Source: Hyphomonadaceae bacterium (GTDB lineage Bacteria > Pseudomonadota > Alphaproteobacteria > Caulobacterales > Aquidulcibacteraceae). Taken from it: a DNA stretch of 64,000 nt. Each line of letters begins with the position of its first letter. The first letter of the stretch is position 1. A program made the position numbers and the translations under genes. Of the stretch, positions 16,122 to 24,236 are shown piece after piece. The DNA is taken from assembly GCA_016791425.1 (NCBI GenBank), contig JAEUMQ010000023.1, positions 1-64,000 of the forward strand. Reading direction: 5' to 3'. The notes below the pieces were generated by a model that worked only from the letters and a program-made list of their open reading frames with translations, was not told the origin of the DNA and did not search any database.

Positions 16122-16288
16122 CCCCCTCCCCCTTGCGGGGAGGGAGCAAGGGGTGGGGGGCGTCCCGACGCATGGGCGCTCGCAAGGTTGGAGCGCGTTC
16201 CCCCAGCCTGCATCCTTGTTCTTCACCGACAGAGTCGAGCTTCACGCCCCCCCTCCCCTACCCCTCCCCCGCAAGGGGGGAGGGGGCG
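16122..16288. repeat. GC-rich palindromic intergenic repeat, copy 2
   Basis: About 167 bp, homologous to 14453-14612 along its length. The 5' arm CCCCCTCCCCCTTGCGGGG and the 3' arm CCCGCAAGGGGGGAGGGGG are complementary, with a shared internal GGCGTCCCGACGC and CGCTCGCAAG. The 3' arm ends 6 bp before the ATG at 16294 and again provides the ribosome-binding site. It may form a large hairpin in the operon mRNA that limits coupling between carrier and carboxyltransferase. Confidence 0.85.
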
Positions 16289-16293
16289 CTTTC

Positions 16294-17760
16294 ATGAGCA
16301 CGCTGCAGTTCGTCGAGACGTCGCTGCGCGACGGCAACCAATCGCTGTGGGGCGCGCTCGGCCTCGACACCGCAAAGACGCTCACCATCGCGCCCGTCAT
16401 GGAGCGCGCCGGCTTCCGCGCCATCGACTTCACGACCTCCACGCACATGGGCGTCGCGGTGCGCTACAAGAAGGAGGATCCGTGGGAGCGCATCCGGCTC
16501 ATGGCGGAGATCTGCAAGACGACGCCGCTGCAATTCATGGGCACCGGGTTCCGCTTCATCTCCTGGGAATCCGCGCACCCGGATTTCATGGCGCTCGCGT
16601 TCAAGACGCTCGCGCGGAACGGCATCCGCCGCTTCTGCATGGCCGATCCGATGACCGACGCCGACGCCATGATCGAATGCGCGCGCATGGCGAAGGCCGG
16701 CGGCGCGGAGATCGTCGTCTGCGCGCTCGTCTACTCGATCAGTCCGATTCATGACGATGCGTTCTATGCCGAGCGCGCCGCCAAGCTCGCGGCATGCCCC
16801 GACGTGGACATCGTCTATGTCAAGGATCCCGGCGGGCTGCTGACGCCGAAGCGTGCGCGCGCGCTCGTTGAAACGGCGCAACGTGAATTGAAGGGCAAGC
16901 CGCTCGAGATGCATTGCCATTGCACGATCGGGCTCGGGGACCTCGCCTATGCCGAAGCAGCGGAGCTTGGCGTGGCGGCGCTGCAATGCGCATCCGGCGC
17001 GGCCGCGGACGGGACCTCGAACCCGCCGGCAGAACGCGTGCTCGCCAATCTTTGCGCGCTTGGGCACGACGTCGATGTCGATGCGGAGGCGGTCCGGGAG
17101 ATCGGCGGCTATTTCACAGCGCTGGCGCGCGCGGAAGGACTGCCCGAAGGCAAGCCGGCCGGCTTCGACGCCGCCTATATGCGCCACCAGCTGCCGGGCG
17201 GCATGGTCTCCACCATGCGCCGGCATCTGGCGGAATCGCGCCTCGACGGCATCGAGCAAGCCGTGATCGAAGAGCTCGGCCGCGTGCGCGAGGAGCTCGG
17301 CTGGCCGATCGTAATGACGCCCTTCTCGCAGATCCTGCTTGGCCAGGCCGTGATCAACGTCACCGGCCATGAGCGCTATGCGACGGTTCCGGACGAGCTC
17401 ATCCGCTATGCGCTCGGGCGCTTCGGGCGCCCGAACATCCCGATCGATGGGAACATCATGGACCGGATCCGCGCGCTGCCGCGCGCCAAGGAGATCGAAG
17501 CGGAGGCCGGGCCGCTTCCGCCGGAAGAGCTTCGGAAGCGCTTCAAGAAGGGCATATCCGACGAGGAATTCCTGCTGCGCGCCACAATGCCCGAGGGACA
17601 GGTCGATGCGATGCTCGCCGCCGGCCCCGCGCCACGGCGTTATGAGCCCGCGTCGCGCGCGGCGATCGAAGCATTGCGGCAAGCCACGCAATCGGACGCC
17701 GCGCACATCGACATCGAGCGCCCCAACTTCAAGCTCTCGCTCCGCAGGAGCGCCGCGTGA
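16294..17760 (+). CDS. Biotin-dependent carboxyltransferase of the pyruvate carboxylase/oxaloacetate decarboxylase type
   Basis: 488 residues with the TIM-barrel carboxyltransferase domain: ETSLRDGNQSLW (metal-binding Asp, substrate loop), the carbamylated lysine Lys177 in VYVKDPGGLLTP, the metal ligands His207/His209 in LEMHCHCTIGLGD, and YMRHQLPGGMVSTM. It moves CO2 from carboxybiotin to the carbon next to a ketone. In the acetovanillone and 4-hydroxyacetophenone pathways such an enzyme carboxylates the methyl ketone to an aroylacetate, which fits this operon. A housekeeping pyruvate carboxylase role is less likely: there is no fused carboxylase or biotin domain. The ATG at 16294 follows a repeat-derived Shine-Dalgarno sequence. 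Overlaps the HAD gene by four bases. Confidence 0.9.
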   Translation: MSTLQFVETSLRDGNQSLWGALGLDTAKTLTIAPVMERAGFRAIDFTTSTHMGVAVRYKKEDPWERIRLMAEICKTTPLQFMGTGFRFISWESAHPDFMALAFKTLARNGIRRFCMADPMTDADAMIECARMAKAGGAEIVVCALVYSISPIHDDAFYAERAAKLAACPDVDIVYVKDPGGLLTPKRARALVETAQRELKGKPLEMHCHCTIGLGDLAYAEAAELGVAALQCASGAAADGTSNPPAERVLANLCALGHDVDVDAEAVREIGGYFTALARAEGLPEGKPAGFDAAYMRHQLPGGMVSTMRRHLAESRLDGIEQAVIEELGRVREELGWPIVMTPFSQILLGQAVINVTGHERYATVPDELIRYALGRFGRPNIPIDGNIMDRIRALPRAKEIEAEAGPLPPEELRKRFKKGISDEEFLLRATMPEGQVDAMLAAGPAPRRYEPASRAAIEALRQATQSDAAHIDIERPNFKLSLRRSAA

Positions 17761-18569
17761 AGCACGTCAGAGGCTTCATGTTCGATCTCGACGGGACCCT
17801 TGTTCTCGGGGACCGCATGGGGGCCGGCGCATACGACGTGCTGCCCGGCGCCATCGAGACGCTGGAGGCGCTCGATGATCGCGGCGCGCCGTTCCTCATC
17901 CTCACGAACGGCAGCGCAAGCCCGCCGGCGCACATCGCGGCGAAGCTGCGCCAAGTCGGCCTGCCGATCGCCGACGCGCAGATGCACACGCCCTCCACCG
18001 TCGCGGCCGATTGGCTGAAGACGTCAGGCGCCGAGCGCGTGCTGGTGCTCGGCACGCCCGGCGTCGGCGAGCCGTTGCGGGCGCTCGGCATCCAGACGTT
18101 CGTCCCCGGCGACGTTTGCGACAAGATCGATGCGGTTTATGTCGGCTGGCATCCCGATTGCGTCATGCGCGACATCGAGGCCGCCGCCAACGCGATCTGG
18201 GCAGGCGCGGCCTTCACCGTCGCGTCCAACGTGCCCTTCTTCGCCACGAAGGCCGGCAAGAGCATCGGCTATTCGCGCGCGATCGCAGCGGCCGTGGAAA
18301 GCCTCACGAACACGCCGCCGATCGTGCTCGGAAAGCCGTCGCAAGCCGCCATGAGCTTCGTCGCCGACAAGCTGCAATTGCCGCTCAGCGACATCGCCGT
18401 GGTCGGCGATGATGCACGGCTGGAGAATCTCATGGCGCGCGAAGCGGGCGCATTCTCAATCGGCGTCTCCACCGGCGTCACGTCACGCGCGGAGTGGGAC
18501 GCCATGCCGCAAGCGCAAACCGCGCACCTCGTGCTCGACCGTCTCGACGAGCTCTTGCAGCACCTCTAG
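17757..18569 (+). CDS. HAD-IIA family hydrolase (NagD-like phosphatase)
   Basis: 270-residue HAD-superfamily phosphatase with the IIA-type cap. Motif I is FMFDLDGTLVLGD, motif II LTNGSA, motif III the lysine in VLGKPSQAAM, motif IV VVGDDARLEN. The start is a GTG at 17757 overlapping the carboxyltransferase stop (GTGA), so it is the last, coupled gene of the operon. AcvF dephosphorylates phosphoacetovanillone in SYK-6, and phenylphosphate carboxylase contains a HAD subunit; this gene is the obvious counterpart here. Substrate is inferred from context only. Confidence 0.88.
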   Translation: MKHVRGFMFDLDGTLVLGDRMGAGAYDVLPGAIETLEALDDRGAPFLILTNGSASPPAHIAAKLRQVGLPIADAQMHTPSTVAADWLKTSGAERVLVLGTPGVGEPLRALGIQTFVPGDVCDKIDAVYVGWHPDCVMRDIEAAANAIWAGAAFTVASNVPFFATKAGKSIGYSRAIAAAVESLTNTPPIVLGKPSQAAMSFVADKLQLPLSDIAVVGDDARLENLMAREAGAFSIGVSTGVTSRAEWDAMPQAQTAHLVLDRLDELLQHL

Positions 18570-18628
18570 CCCCTCGCCCTTGGGTTGACAGGCAGGCATC
18601 GCCAGCGCAGGGAAAAGCGGGGTGGACG

Positions 18629-19786
18629 ATGCGCAAGTATGCATTCGCGGTCGTAGCATTAACTTTGCTCGCAGGGAGCGCAGCGTCCGGCCAAGCTCCC
18701 TCGCCCGTCGTCCTCCATTTCCGCCAGTACAGAGAAGCGATCGCGCGCGGCGACCTTGTCGCAGCGGAGGGCGCAGCAGCCTTCGCGCTCGAAGCATCCG
18801 AGCAAAGTGACGCTGCCGGCGGCCGTACTGGCGTCCTGGCGCTCAATCTCGCGCGCGTCCGGCTTCAACTCGGGCGAACGCAAGCAGCAAGCGCGCCTGC
18901 GCAGCGCGCCTATGAGATCGCGCGCTCAGACGCCAGCGCCGGAATCGATCCGGACATGGCCTCTCTCATTTGGGGGCGCGTGCGCCTGTCGCTCGAAGGT
19001 TTCGCGGCAGCGGATTTCCTCGCCGACACACTTGGGCGCACCGCAGGGCGCGAGCCACTCTTGGGCGACCGCTACGACGCCGCCGACCAGCTAGGGATGT
19101 GGGCCACCGGCGCGCGCAACTATATCGTCGCGCGCCGCGCCTGGGCGTACGCCGCGGAATCCGCGCGCGGCGCGCCGTTCGATGCAAGCTATGCACGCGG
19201 CCGTGCGCTCACCTACGAAGCCATCGCAATTGCCCTGCAATCACTGACGCGCGAACCGGTCATGTCCAATATGATGGCGCGCAATGTCCAGGAGCGGCTG
19301 ATTGAGGCGCATGCGCTCGTGCGGCCGTTTGCGTTCATGCCAAGCGACGGAACCGTCACCGCAGTGCACAGGCTCTACGCGGACATACTCGGCTGGGAGC
19401 AGATCACAAACTCGAAAGTCGTGTCCGACGGTTCGCGCCGCGTGAGCGGCGACAGGAGCATTCCTGCGCTGCCGTTTGGCGCTAATCCGGCGAGCATCGA
19501 CGGCGTTCCGACGTGCGTCGTGCGCCGCGTCGCAGGCGAGCGGCTGCGATATCCGCGTCCGCAAGCCACTGAAGGCCAGATCGCCGCCGTCGTCGTCGCG
19601 CTTCGCTTCGATGAGGCCGGCGCGCAGATCGGAACGGAAATCGCCTCCGCGATCGGGGACCAAGACTTCGAGCGTGCAGTCAGCGAAACGGCGGCGACTT
19701 GGACATATGCGGCCCAAGTCGCCAATGGCTGCAAGCTGCTGCGCGTCTATTTCGTGCCGGTCGGCTTCTTCGTGTTTGAGGAGTGA
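18629..19786 (+). CDS. Exported protein of unknown function (helical repeat, possible TonB-C-like end)
   Basis: 385 residues. A signal peptide is clear (MRKYAFAVVALTLLAGSAASGQ). The middle is alanine/arginine-rich and helical, resembling degenerate TPR repeats (about residues 25-170). The C-terminal 100 residues include CVVRRVAGERLRYPRPQATEGQIAAVVVALRFDEAG, reminiscent of the TonB C-terminal domain used in periplasmic proteins, with the pattern YP..A...G. The ATG at 18629 is chosen as the start of the signal sequence. It lies 59 bp after the HAD gene and may or may not share its transcript. Not assigned to a known family with confidence. Confidence 0.65.
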   Translation: MRKYAFAVVALTLLAGSAASGQAPSPVVLHFRQYREAIARGDLVAAEGAAAFALEASEQSDAAGGRTGVLALNLARVRLQLGRTQAASAPAQRAYEIARSDASAGIDPDMASLIWGRVRLSLEGFAAADFLADTLGRTAGREPLLGDRYDAADQLGMWATGARNYIVARRAWAYAAESARGAPFDASYARGRALTYEAIAIALQSLTREPVMSNMMARNVQERLIEAHALVRPFAFMPSDGTVTAVHRLYADILGWEQITNSKVVSDGSRRVSGDRSIPALPFGANPASIDGVPTCVVRRVAGERLRYPRPQATEGQIAAVVVALRFDEAGAQIGTEIASAIGDQDFERAVSETAATWTYAAQVANGCKLLRVYFVPVGFFVFEE

Positions 19787-19809
19787 GATCGCCCCGCGCC
19801 GCAGGACGG

Positions 19810-20556
19810 CTATTCCGCCGGCGCCCAGGTCCCGTCCGCGCCGCGGCGGAAGAGCAGGAACGTGTTGGGGTCGAAATCGAGCCCGTCCTGGCCGAGCGCG
19901 AAGAAGTAGGCGAAACCCTGGCGCACGAGCCAATACTTCATCTGATCCTCGTCGAGGCCGAACTCCCCGCAGACGGCGTTCGGCTCGTTCTTTGGCAGAC
20001 GCGCGGCGTCGGCGGCCTTGTAGCCGATCACCAGCGCGTCGCGCGGCCAGCCTTCGATGTTGGCGGGCTGCACTTCGCACTTCGCGCGCTCGGCCGCGGG
20101 GGCCGCCTCGATCAGATCACGGATCACTTTCTGAGGATCGGCCGGATCGGAGACGAAGATGCGCACACGCTCCTGCCCGGCGACGGCGGCGCCGGCGAGC
20201 GCGGAGGCCTCGTAGCTGAGCGACGCGCTGTGCGCGCCGCCGGCATAGGCGAGCTTCGTCGTCACGCCATTGCAGGTCATGGCGCGATAGAGGATGGCTT
20301 CGGAGCCGTCGGCGATCGCGGTCTCGTTGAACGTCCAGGAACAGCCTGCTGCGGGGCCTTCCAGCGCCTGCGAGCGCGCGAGCACGTCGGCATCGTAATA
20401 GTTGGATGCGCGCCCGACGCAGATTCCGGTGACCGCGAGGCGCGCGCCGTCGTCAGGACATGTCGATGACGCGGCCTCGGACTTCGCGCCGGTGGGCGCG
20501 GAAGGCGCGCAAGCAGCAAGAGCTGCCGCAAAGGCGGCGAAAACGTACTGTCTCAT
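19810..20556 (-). CDS. Putative lipoprotein of unknown function
   Basis: 248 residues with a lipoprotein signal (MRQYVFAAFAAALAACAPSA; lipobox ALAAC). The mature part has several cysteines (SSTCPDDG, GICVGR, GCSWTF, MTCNGV, AKCEVQ, VCGEFG), probably paired in the periplasm, and ends with a tryptophan/phenylalanine-rich patch. GGGG lies just upstream of the chosen ATG. It is convergent with the exported protein before it. No family recognised. Confidence 0.65.
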   Translation of the reverse strand: MRQYVFAAFAAALAACAPSAPTGAKSEAASSTCPDDGARLAVTGICVGRASNYYDADVLARSQALEGPAAGCSWTFNETAIADGSEAILYRAMTCNGVTTKLAYAGGAHSASLSYEASALAGAAVAGQERVRIFVSDPADPQKVIRDLIEAAPAAERAKCEVQPANIEGWPRDALVIGYKAADAARLPKNEPNAVCGEFGLDEDQMKYWLVRQGFAYFFALGQDGLDFDPNTFLLFRRGADGTWAPAE

Positions 20557-20595
20557 GATGTCCCCCACCAGCCGGCCCCAACCGGCCGCCGATCA

Positions 20596-20979
20596 TTACG
20601 ACGGCGCGCGGATGAACTCAATCATGTTGCCGCCGGGATCGAGCGTCCAGATCTGATGCACGCGGCCGGCCTGCTCCACGAAGCGAAGCCCGCGCTCCTC
20701 CAGCGCCCTGCGCGTCCCATCCACATCCGGCACGCGGAACGCGACGTGCGAGAGATACGGGTTCGCGGCCGATGCGGGGGTGGCGCGCTCCACGCCCTCC
20801 TTCGGCACGATGAGGTGGATCGTGAAGCCGTCCTTCGCCAGCCAGGCGCCGTCAAAATCGAGCGGCGGGCGATCGATGATGCGGAAGCCCAGCATGTCCT
20901 TGTAGAAGGCGAGCGAGGCGGCGAGGTCCAGCGTCGCGAGCGAGACGTGATCCATGCGTTCGGTGGCGATCGGCGTCAT
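20596..20979 (-). CDS. VOC (glyoxalase/bleomycin-resistance) superfamily protein
   Basis: 127 residues forming one vicinal-oxygen-chelate unit: MDHVSLATLDLAASLAFYKDMLGFRI at the start, YLSHVAFRVPDVDGTRRALEERG in the middle and VHQIWTLDPGGNMIEFI at the end, with metal-ligand positions His (DHVSL), His (SHVAF) and Glu (MIEF). Dimers of such units are metal-dependent lyases, isomerases or dioxygenases; the reaction is not predictable. It lies 39 bp after the lipoprotein gene's start region and 21 bp from the sensor kinase stop, all on the minus strand. Confidence 0.8.
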   Translation of the reverse strand: MTPIATERMDHVSLATLDLAASLAFYKDMLGFRIIDRPPLDFDGAWLAKDGFTIHLIVPKEGVERATPASAANPYLSHVAFRVPDVDGTRRALEERGLRFVEQAGRVHQIWTLDPGGNMIEFIRAPS

Positions 20980-21000
20980 GCCCGCCTTATAGGCGAGGCT

Positions 21001-22371
21001 TCAGGCGGCCGCCAGCACGGCGTTGATGCGCGTTCGCGCGGGCAGCCGGATTGTGAAGGTGGAGCCGGCGCCCGGCTCGCTCGCCAACATCACGCTGCCG
21101 CCGAGCAGCTCGACCGTTTTGCGCACGAGCGCCAGGCCGAGCCCCAAGCCGCCGAACCGGCGCGTGGAGGAGGCGTCCGCCTGTCCGAACGGCGCGAAAA
21201 GGCGCGCCCGCATCTCCGGCGCAATGCCGATGCCGGTGTCGCTGACCGAGATCTCCACCCAGTCGCCGTTCGAATTGAGCGTGCGTCCGCAGACGTCGAT
21301 GGCGCCGCTCTCGGTGAACTTGCACGCGTTGGACAGAAGCGCGTCGAGGCATTGGCGCAGCTTCGGAGCGTCGGTGACGATCTCGCGCGGCAGATCGGCG
21401 AAGTCGGTGGTGAGCGCGACGCCCTTGGCCTCCGCCCCGCGCCGCACCGCCGCGACCGCGGCGCCCAGGATCTCCGGCAGGTCGGCGGGCGCGAGGTCGG
21501 CGTGCATCTTGCCGGCGTCGATCTTGGAGAAGTCGAGCACCTGCTCGATGAGCCCGAGAAGATGACGTGCAGCGCGCTGGATGCGCACGGCATCGAGGGC
21601 CATGCGCTGCTCGCTCTGCGCGGCGAGGTCCTCGTGCAGAATTTCCGAATAGCCGATCACCGCGTTCAGGGGCGTTCTGAGCTCATGGCTCATATTGGCG
21701 ATGAACTCGGTCTTGGCGTGGTTCGCGGTCTCCGCCTCGTTCTGGCGCTCAACGGCTTCGGCGCGGCGCTCCTCGGCTGCGGCGTTCGCCTCGGTGAGGC
21801 GCGCCAGCATCGCTGCGGCGCCGCGCGCGGAGCGCGCCATGTAGCCAAGGAAGCCCAAGATGCCGAGCATCAGCCCCACGCCGCCCAGGACGGGCGAAGG
21901 GGCGGCCGCGGAGGTCGGAATGAACGGCACCGCCAAGAGGCACAGCGTGCAGGGAACCGCCGCAGCGATCATGTGCGCCTGCGCCTGGAAGAGATAGATC
22001 ATGATCGAGATGAGCGAGGCGCCGGCCATCAGAACGGCCAGCACCTTGCCTTCCGCGCCGCCGGTGAACGCCGCGATCAGCGCCAAGGCGACGAACACCG
22101 CCACGCACACGATCCAGAGCGCAGGCAGGATATGCTGTAGGTGCAGTCGCCGCGCGCGGGCGGGATCGGCGAGGAAACGCTCGCACAAGAGACGGTCAAG
22201 GCTCATCAGCGCGACGAGCGTCACGAGCCAACCCACCGGAAGCCAAAGCTTTCCGATGATCAGCGCAGCCGCCGCCGCGTAGACGAACGCCATGATTCCG
22301 CGCCACGCATAGGAATTCAGGCGCCCCCGCACCGCTCCGCAAAAGTCATGGCTCGGCGCGGCCTGGGGCAC
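21001..22371 (-). CDS. Membrane sensor histidine kinase
   Basis: 456 residues. Six or so hydrophobic segments fill residues 25-180, then a coiled coil (about 185-220) and the HisKA domain with His229 in FIANMSHELRTPLNAVIGYSE. The ATPase domain has LSNACKFTESG (N box), DTGIGIAPE (G1), FAPFGQADASSTRRFGG (F box) and GLGLALVR (G2). The start is a GTG at 22371 with GGGAGG seven bases upstream. No HAMP, PAS or receiver domain is visible and no response regulator is adjacent, so its partner is elsewhere. Confidence 0.88.
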   Translation of the reverse strand: MPQAAPSHDFCGAVRGRLNSYAWRGIMAFVYAAAAALIIGKLWLPVGWLVTLVALMSLDRLLCERFLADPARARRLHLQHILPALWIVCVAVFVALALIAAFTGGAEGKVLAVLMAGASLISIMIYLFQAQAHMIAAAVPCTLCLLAVPFIPTSAAAPSPVLGGVGLMLGILGFLGYMARSARGAAAMLARLTEANAAAEERRAEAVERQNEAETANHAKTEFIANMSHELRTPLNAVIGYSEILHEDLAAQSEQRMALDAVRIQRAARHLLGLIEQVLDFSKIDAGKMHADLAPADLPEILGAAVAAVRRGAEAKGVALTTDFADLPREIVTDAPKLRQCLDALLSNACKFTESGAIDVCGRTLNSNGDWVEISVSDTGIGIAPEMRARLFAPFGQADASSTRRFGGLGLGLALVRKTVELLGGSVMLASEPGAGSTFTIRLPARTRINAVLAAA

Positions 22372-22568
22372 GCTCGCCTCCCTGCGAACCTAGTAGGCCC
22401 AATACTAGCTCAATAATCTTGCCGCCCCGCTAACGACGCTCAGACAATACAACTTTGCGGTGCGTTGCAGCCCGCGTCCTTAACCCTGCGCTCGCCGCGC
22501 ATTATCCGTGCGCGTTCAGGCTAGACCGCCGCGGGCGTTCGACTAAGCCGGGCGAAGGAGGAAACGCC

Positions 22569-23576
22569 ATGCGCTGCTATGAAATCGCCGCCGGCTCCAC
22601 GAGCCTCGAAGGCCTCAAGCGCGCCGAGCGGCCCGATCCAAGGCCGAGCGCCCGCGAGGTGCTCGTTCGCGTGCGCGCATGCTCGCTCAATTACCGCGAC
22701 CAGGCGGTGGTTACCGGAAATTATTTCGGCGGCTCAGTGCAGCGCAACACGATCCCGCTCTCCGACGGCGCGGGCGAAGTCGTTGCGATCGGGCCGGCGG
22801 TGACGCGTTTTCAGGTCGGCGACCGCGTGGCCGGCACGTTCTTCCAGACCTGGATCGACGGACCGCCGCGGCGCGCGCCGGCGCTCGGCTCGCCGCTCGA
22901 CGGCATGCTCGCGGAATACGTCGCGCTCGACGAGGACGGCGTCGTGCCGATCGCATCGACGCTCTCCTACGAGGAGGCCGCATGCCTGCCGTGCGCGGGC
23001 GTAACCGCATGGCACGCGCTGGCGTCCGGCAAGCGGCTGCTGCCGGGAGATGTCGTGCTCGCGATCGGCACGGGCGGCGTCGCCATGCTCGCCGTCCAGA
23101 TCGCGAGCGCGATGGGCGCGCGCGTCGTCGTCACTTCGTCCTCCGACGAGAAGATCGCACGCGCGAAGGCGATCGGCGCATTCGGCGGCGTAAACTATCG
23201 CACGCGGCCGGACTGGGCCGACGGCGTGCTCGAACTCACCGGCGGGCGCGGGGCGGACCATGTCGTCGAGCTCGGCGGCGCCGGGACGCTGGCGCAATCC
23301 TTCAAGGCGCTGGCGATGTCGGGCGAAATCAACCTCATCGGCGTGCTCGCCGGCCATCAAGGCGACACCGGCCCGCACGCGCTCATGCTCAAGGGCGGAA
23401 ACATGCGCGGGATCTTCGTCGGCAGCGCCGCTATGGCGACGGATCTCAACCGCGCGATCGACGCCAACGGCATCAAGCCGGTGATCGGCAAGACGTTCGG
23501 CTTCGATGAAGCACGCGCGGCGTGGGAATACGCGCTCTCGCCTGCGCTCTTCGGCAAGGTGGTGATCACGGTGTGA
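22569..23576 (+). CDS. NAD(P)-dependent alcohol dehydrogenase / quinone oxidoreductase-like MDR protein
   Basis: 335-residue medium-chain dehydrogenase/reductase. The GroES-like part has VRVRACSLNYRDQAVVTGNY, LSDGAGEVVAIG and GDRVAGTF; the Rossmann part has VLAIGTGGVAMLAVQIASAMGARVVVTSSSDEK. The catalytic-zinc cysteine common in alcohol dehydrogenases is replaced by Asn-Tyr (SLNYRD), as in zinc-free members, despite a 'zinc-type' family name. GGAGGAAACGCC precedes the ATG. Stands alone between the divergent kinase and the convergent arsenic genes. Substrate unknown. Confidence 0.85.
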   Translation: MRCYEIAAGSTSLEGLKRAERPDPRPSAREVLVRVRACSLNYRDQAVVTGNYFGGSVQRNTIPLSDGAGEVVAIGPAVTRFQVGDRVAGTFFQTWIDGPPRRAPALGSPLDGMLAEYVALDEDGVVPIASTLSYEEAACLPCAGVTAWHALASGKRLLPGDVVLAIGTGGVAMLAVQIASAMGARVVVTSSSDEKIARAKAIGAFGGVNYRTRPDWADGVLELTGGRGADHVVELGGAGTLAQSFKALAMSGEINLIGVLAGHQGDTGPHALMLKGGNMRGIFVGSAAMATDLNRAIDANGIKPVIGKTFGFDEARAAWEYALSPALFGKVVITV

Positions 23577-23789
23577 GAAACGAACGGCGCGAGGTCTTGC
23601 GACGAACGCCCGCCCCTTGAGGTGGAGGAGGCGCTTGTCTTGCAGCGCGTCGCGATCAGAGCACCACGCGCGACAAGATCGACGTGATGCTTCGGCCGAA
23701 GACCCGAGCCGATTGCGTAAAGTTCGCGCGACAAAGCCTTCTCGGCGCCGCGTCCAGCGCGCACGCAGCGCACGATGCGCCGGACATAT

Positions 23790-24236
23790 TCAGCCGCAGC
23801 AGGCGGTGTTCGCCGCGATCGTCCCGGCGCCCGGACTGGCCAGGCTCTCCAGCGCGGGATTGCCGCCGTACTGAGTGGCCTCGCCCGTGGTGTGGAACGT
23901 CTCCCAGACGACGCCTTGCGGATCGGCTATCCACGACTTTTCGGATTTGGCGTAACAGCATGTGGTTTGCCCCTCCTCCAGAACGGGCGCGTCGGCGGCC
24001 TCCAAGCGGGCGTACACTTCCTTGAGCTCCTCGGCGCTCTCAACCTGGATGCCGAGATGGCGCACGCCGCCGCCGTCGGCGCGCGTGGAGATGGCGAAGT
24101 TCACACGCGGATCCTCGAGCATCCATTTGGCATAATCCGGCTTGCGGACCGTGGGCTCGGCAGCGAACAGCGTCGAATAGAACGCGATCGAGCGATCGAC
24201 ATTGTCGACGCCGACATGAACATGCATGCGCTTCAT
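23790..24236 (-). CDS. arsI: ArsI/CadI-type metalloenzyme (probable C-As lyase)
   Basis: 148-residue vicinal-oxygen-chelate protein. It begins MKRMHVHVGVDNVDRSIAFYS; metal ligands fit the N-terminal His (HVHVGV), His60 (GGGVRHLGI) and Glu112 (VVWETFHT). A vicinal cysteine pair Cys93-Cys94 in QTTCCYAKSEKSW is the trivalent organoarsenical-binding motif of ArsI, and another CC lies near the end. ArsI cleaves the carbon-arsenic bond of methylarsenite. It overlaps arsR by ATGA, supporting arsenic-induced expression. CadI (cadmium-induced) is the alternative name of the same family. Confidence 0.85.
   Translation of the reverse strand: MKRMHVHVGVDNVDRSIAFYSTLFAAEPTVRKPDYAKWMLEDPRVNFAISTRADGGGVRHLGIQVESAEELKEVYARLEAADAPVLEEGQTTCCYAKSEKSWIADPQGVVWETFHTTGEATQYGGNPALESLASPGAGTIAANTACCG

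Noticed and set aside
14453-16288. Insertion sequences flanking the ATP-grasp and biotin carrier genes as a composite transposon
   Set aside because: The elements are about 160 bp, encode nothing, have no obvious target-site duplications and look like dispersed intergenic palindromes.
15648-17760. Housekeeping acetyl-CoA or pyruvate carboxylase genes
   Set aside because: No biotin carboxylase is adjacent, the carboxyltransferase is separate from the biotin domain, and both genes are coupled to the kinase and phosphatase genes.
23577-23789. Remnant gene between the alcohol dehydrogenase and arsI-type genes
   Set aside because: Short frames on both strands show no recognisable protein features; nothing is called in this 213-bp gap.
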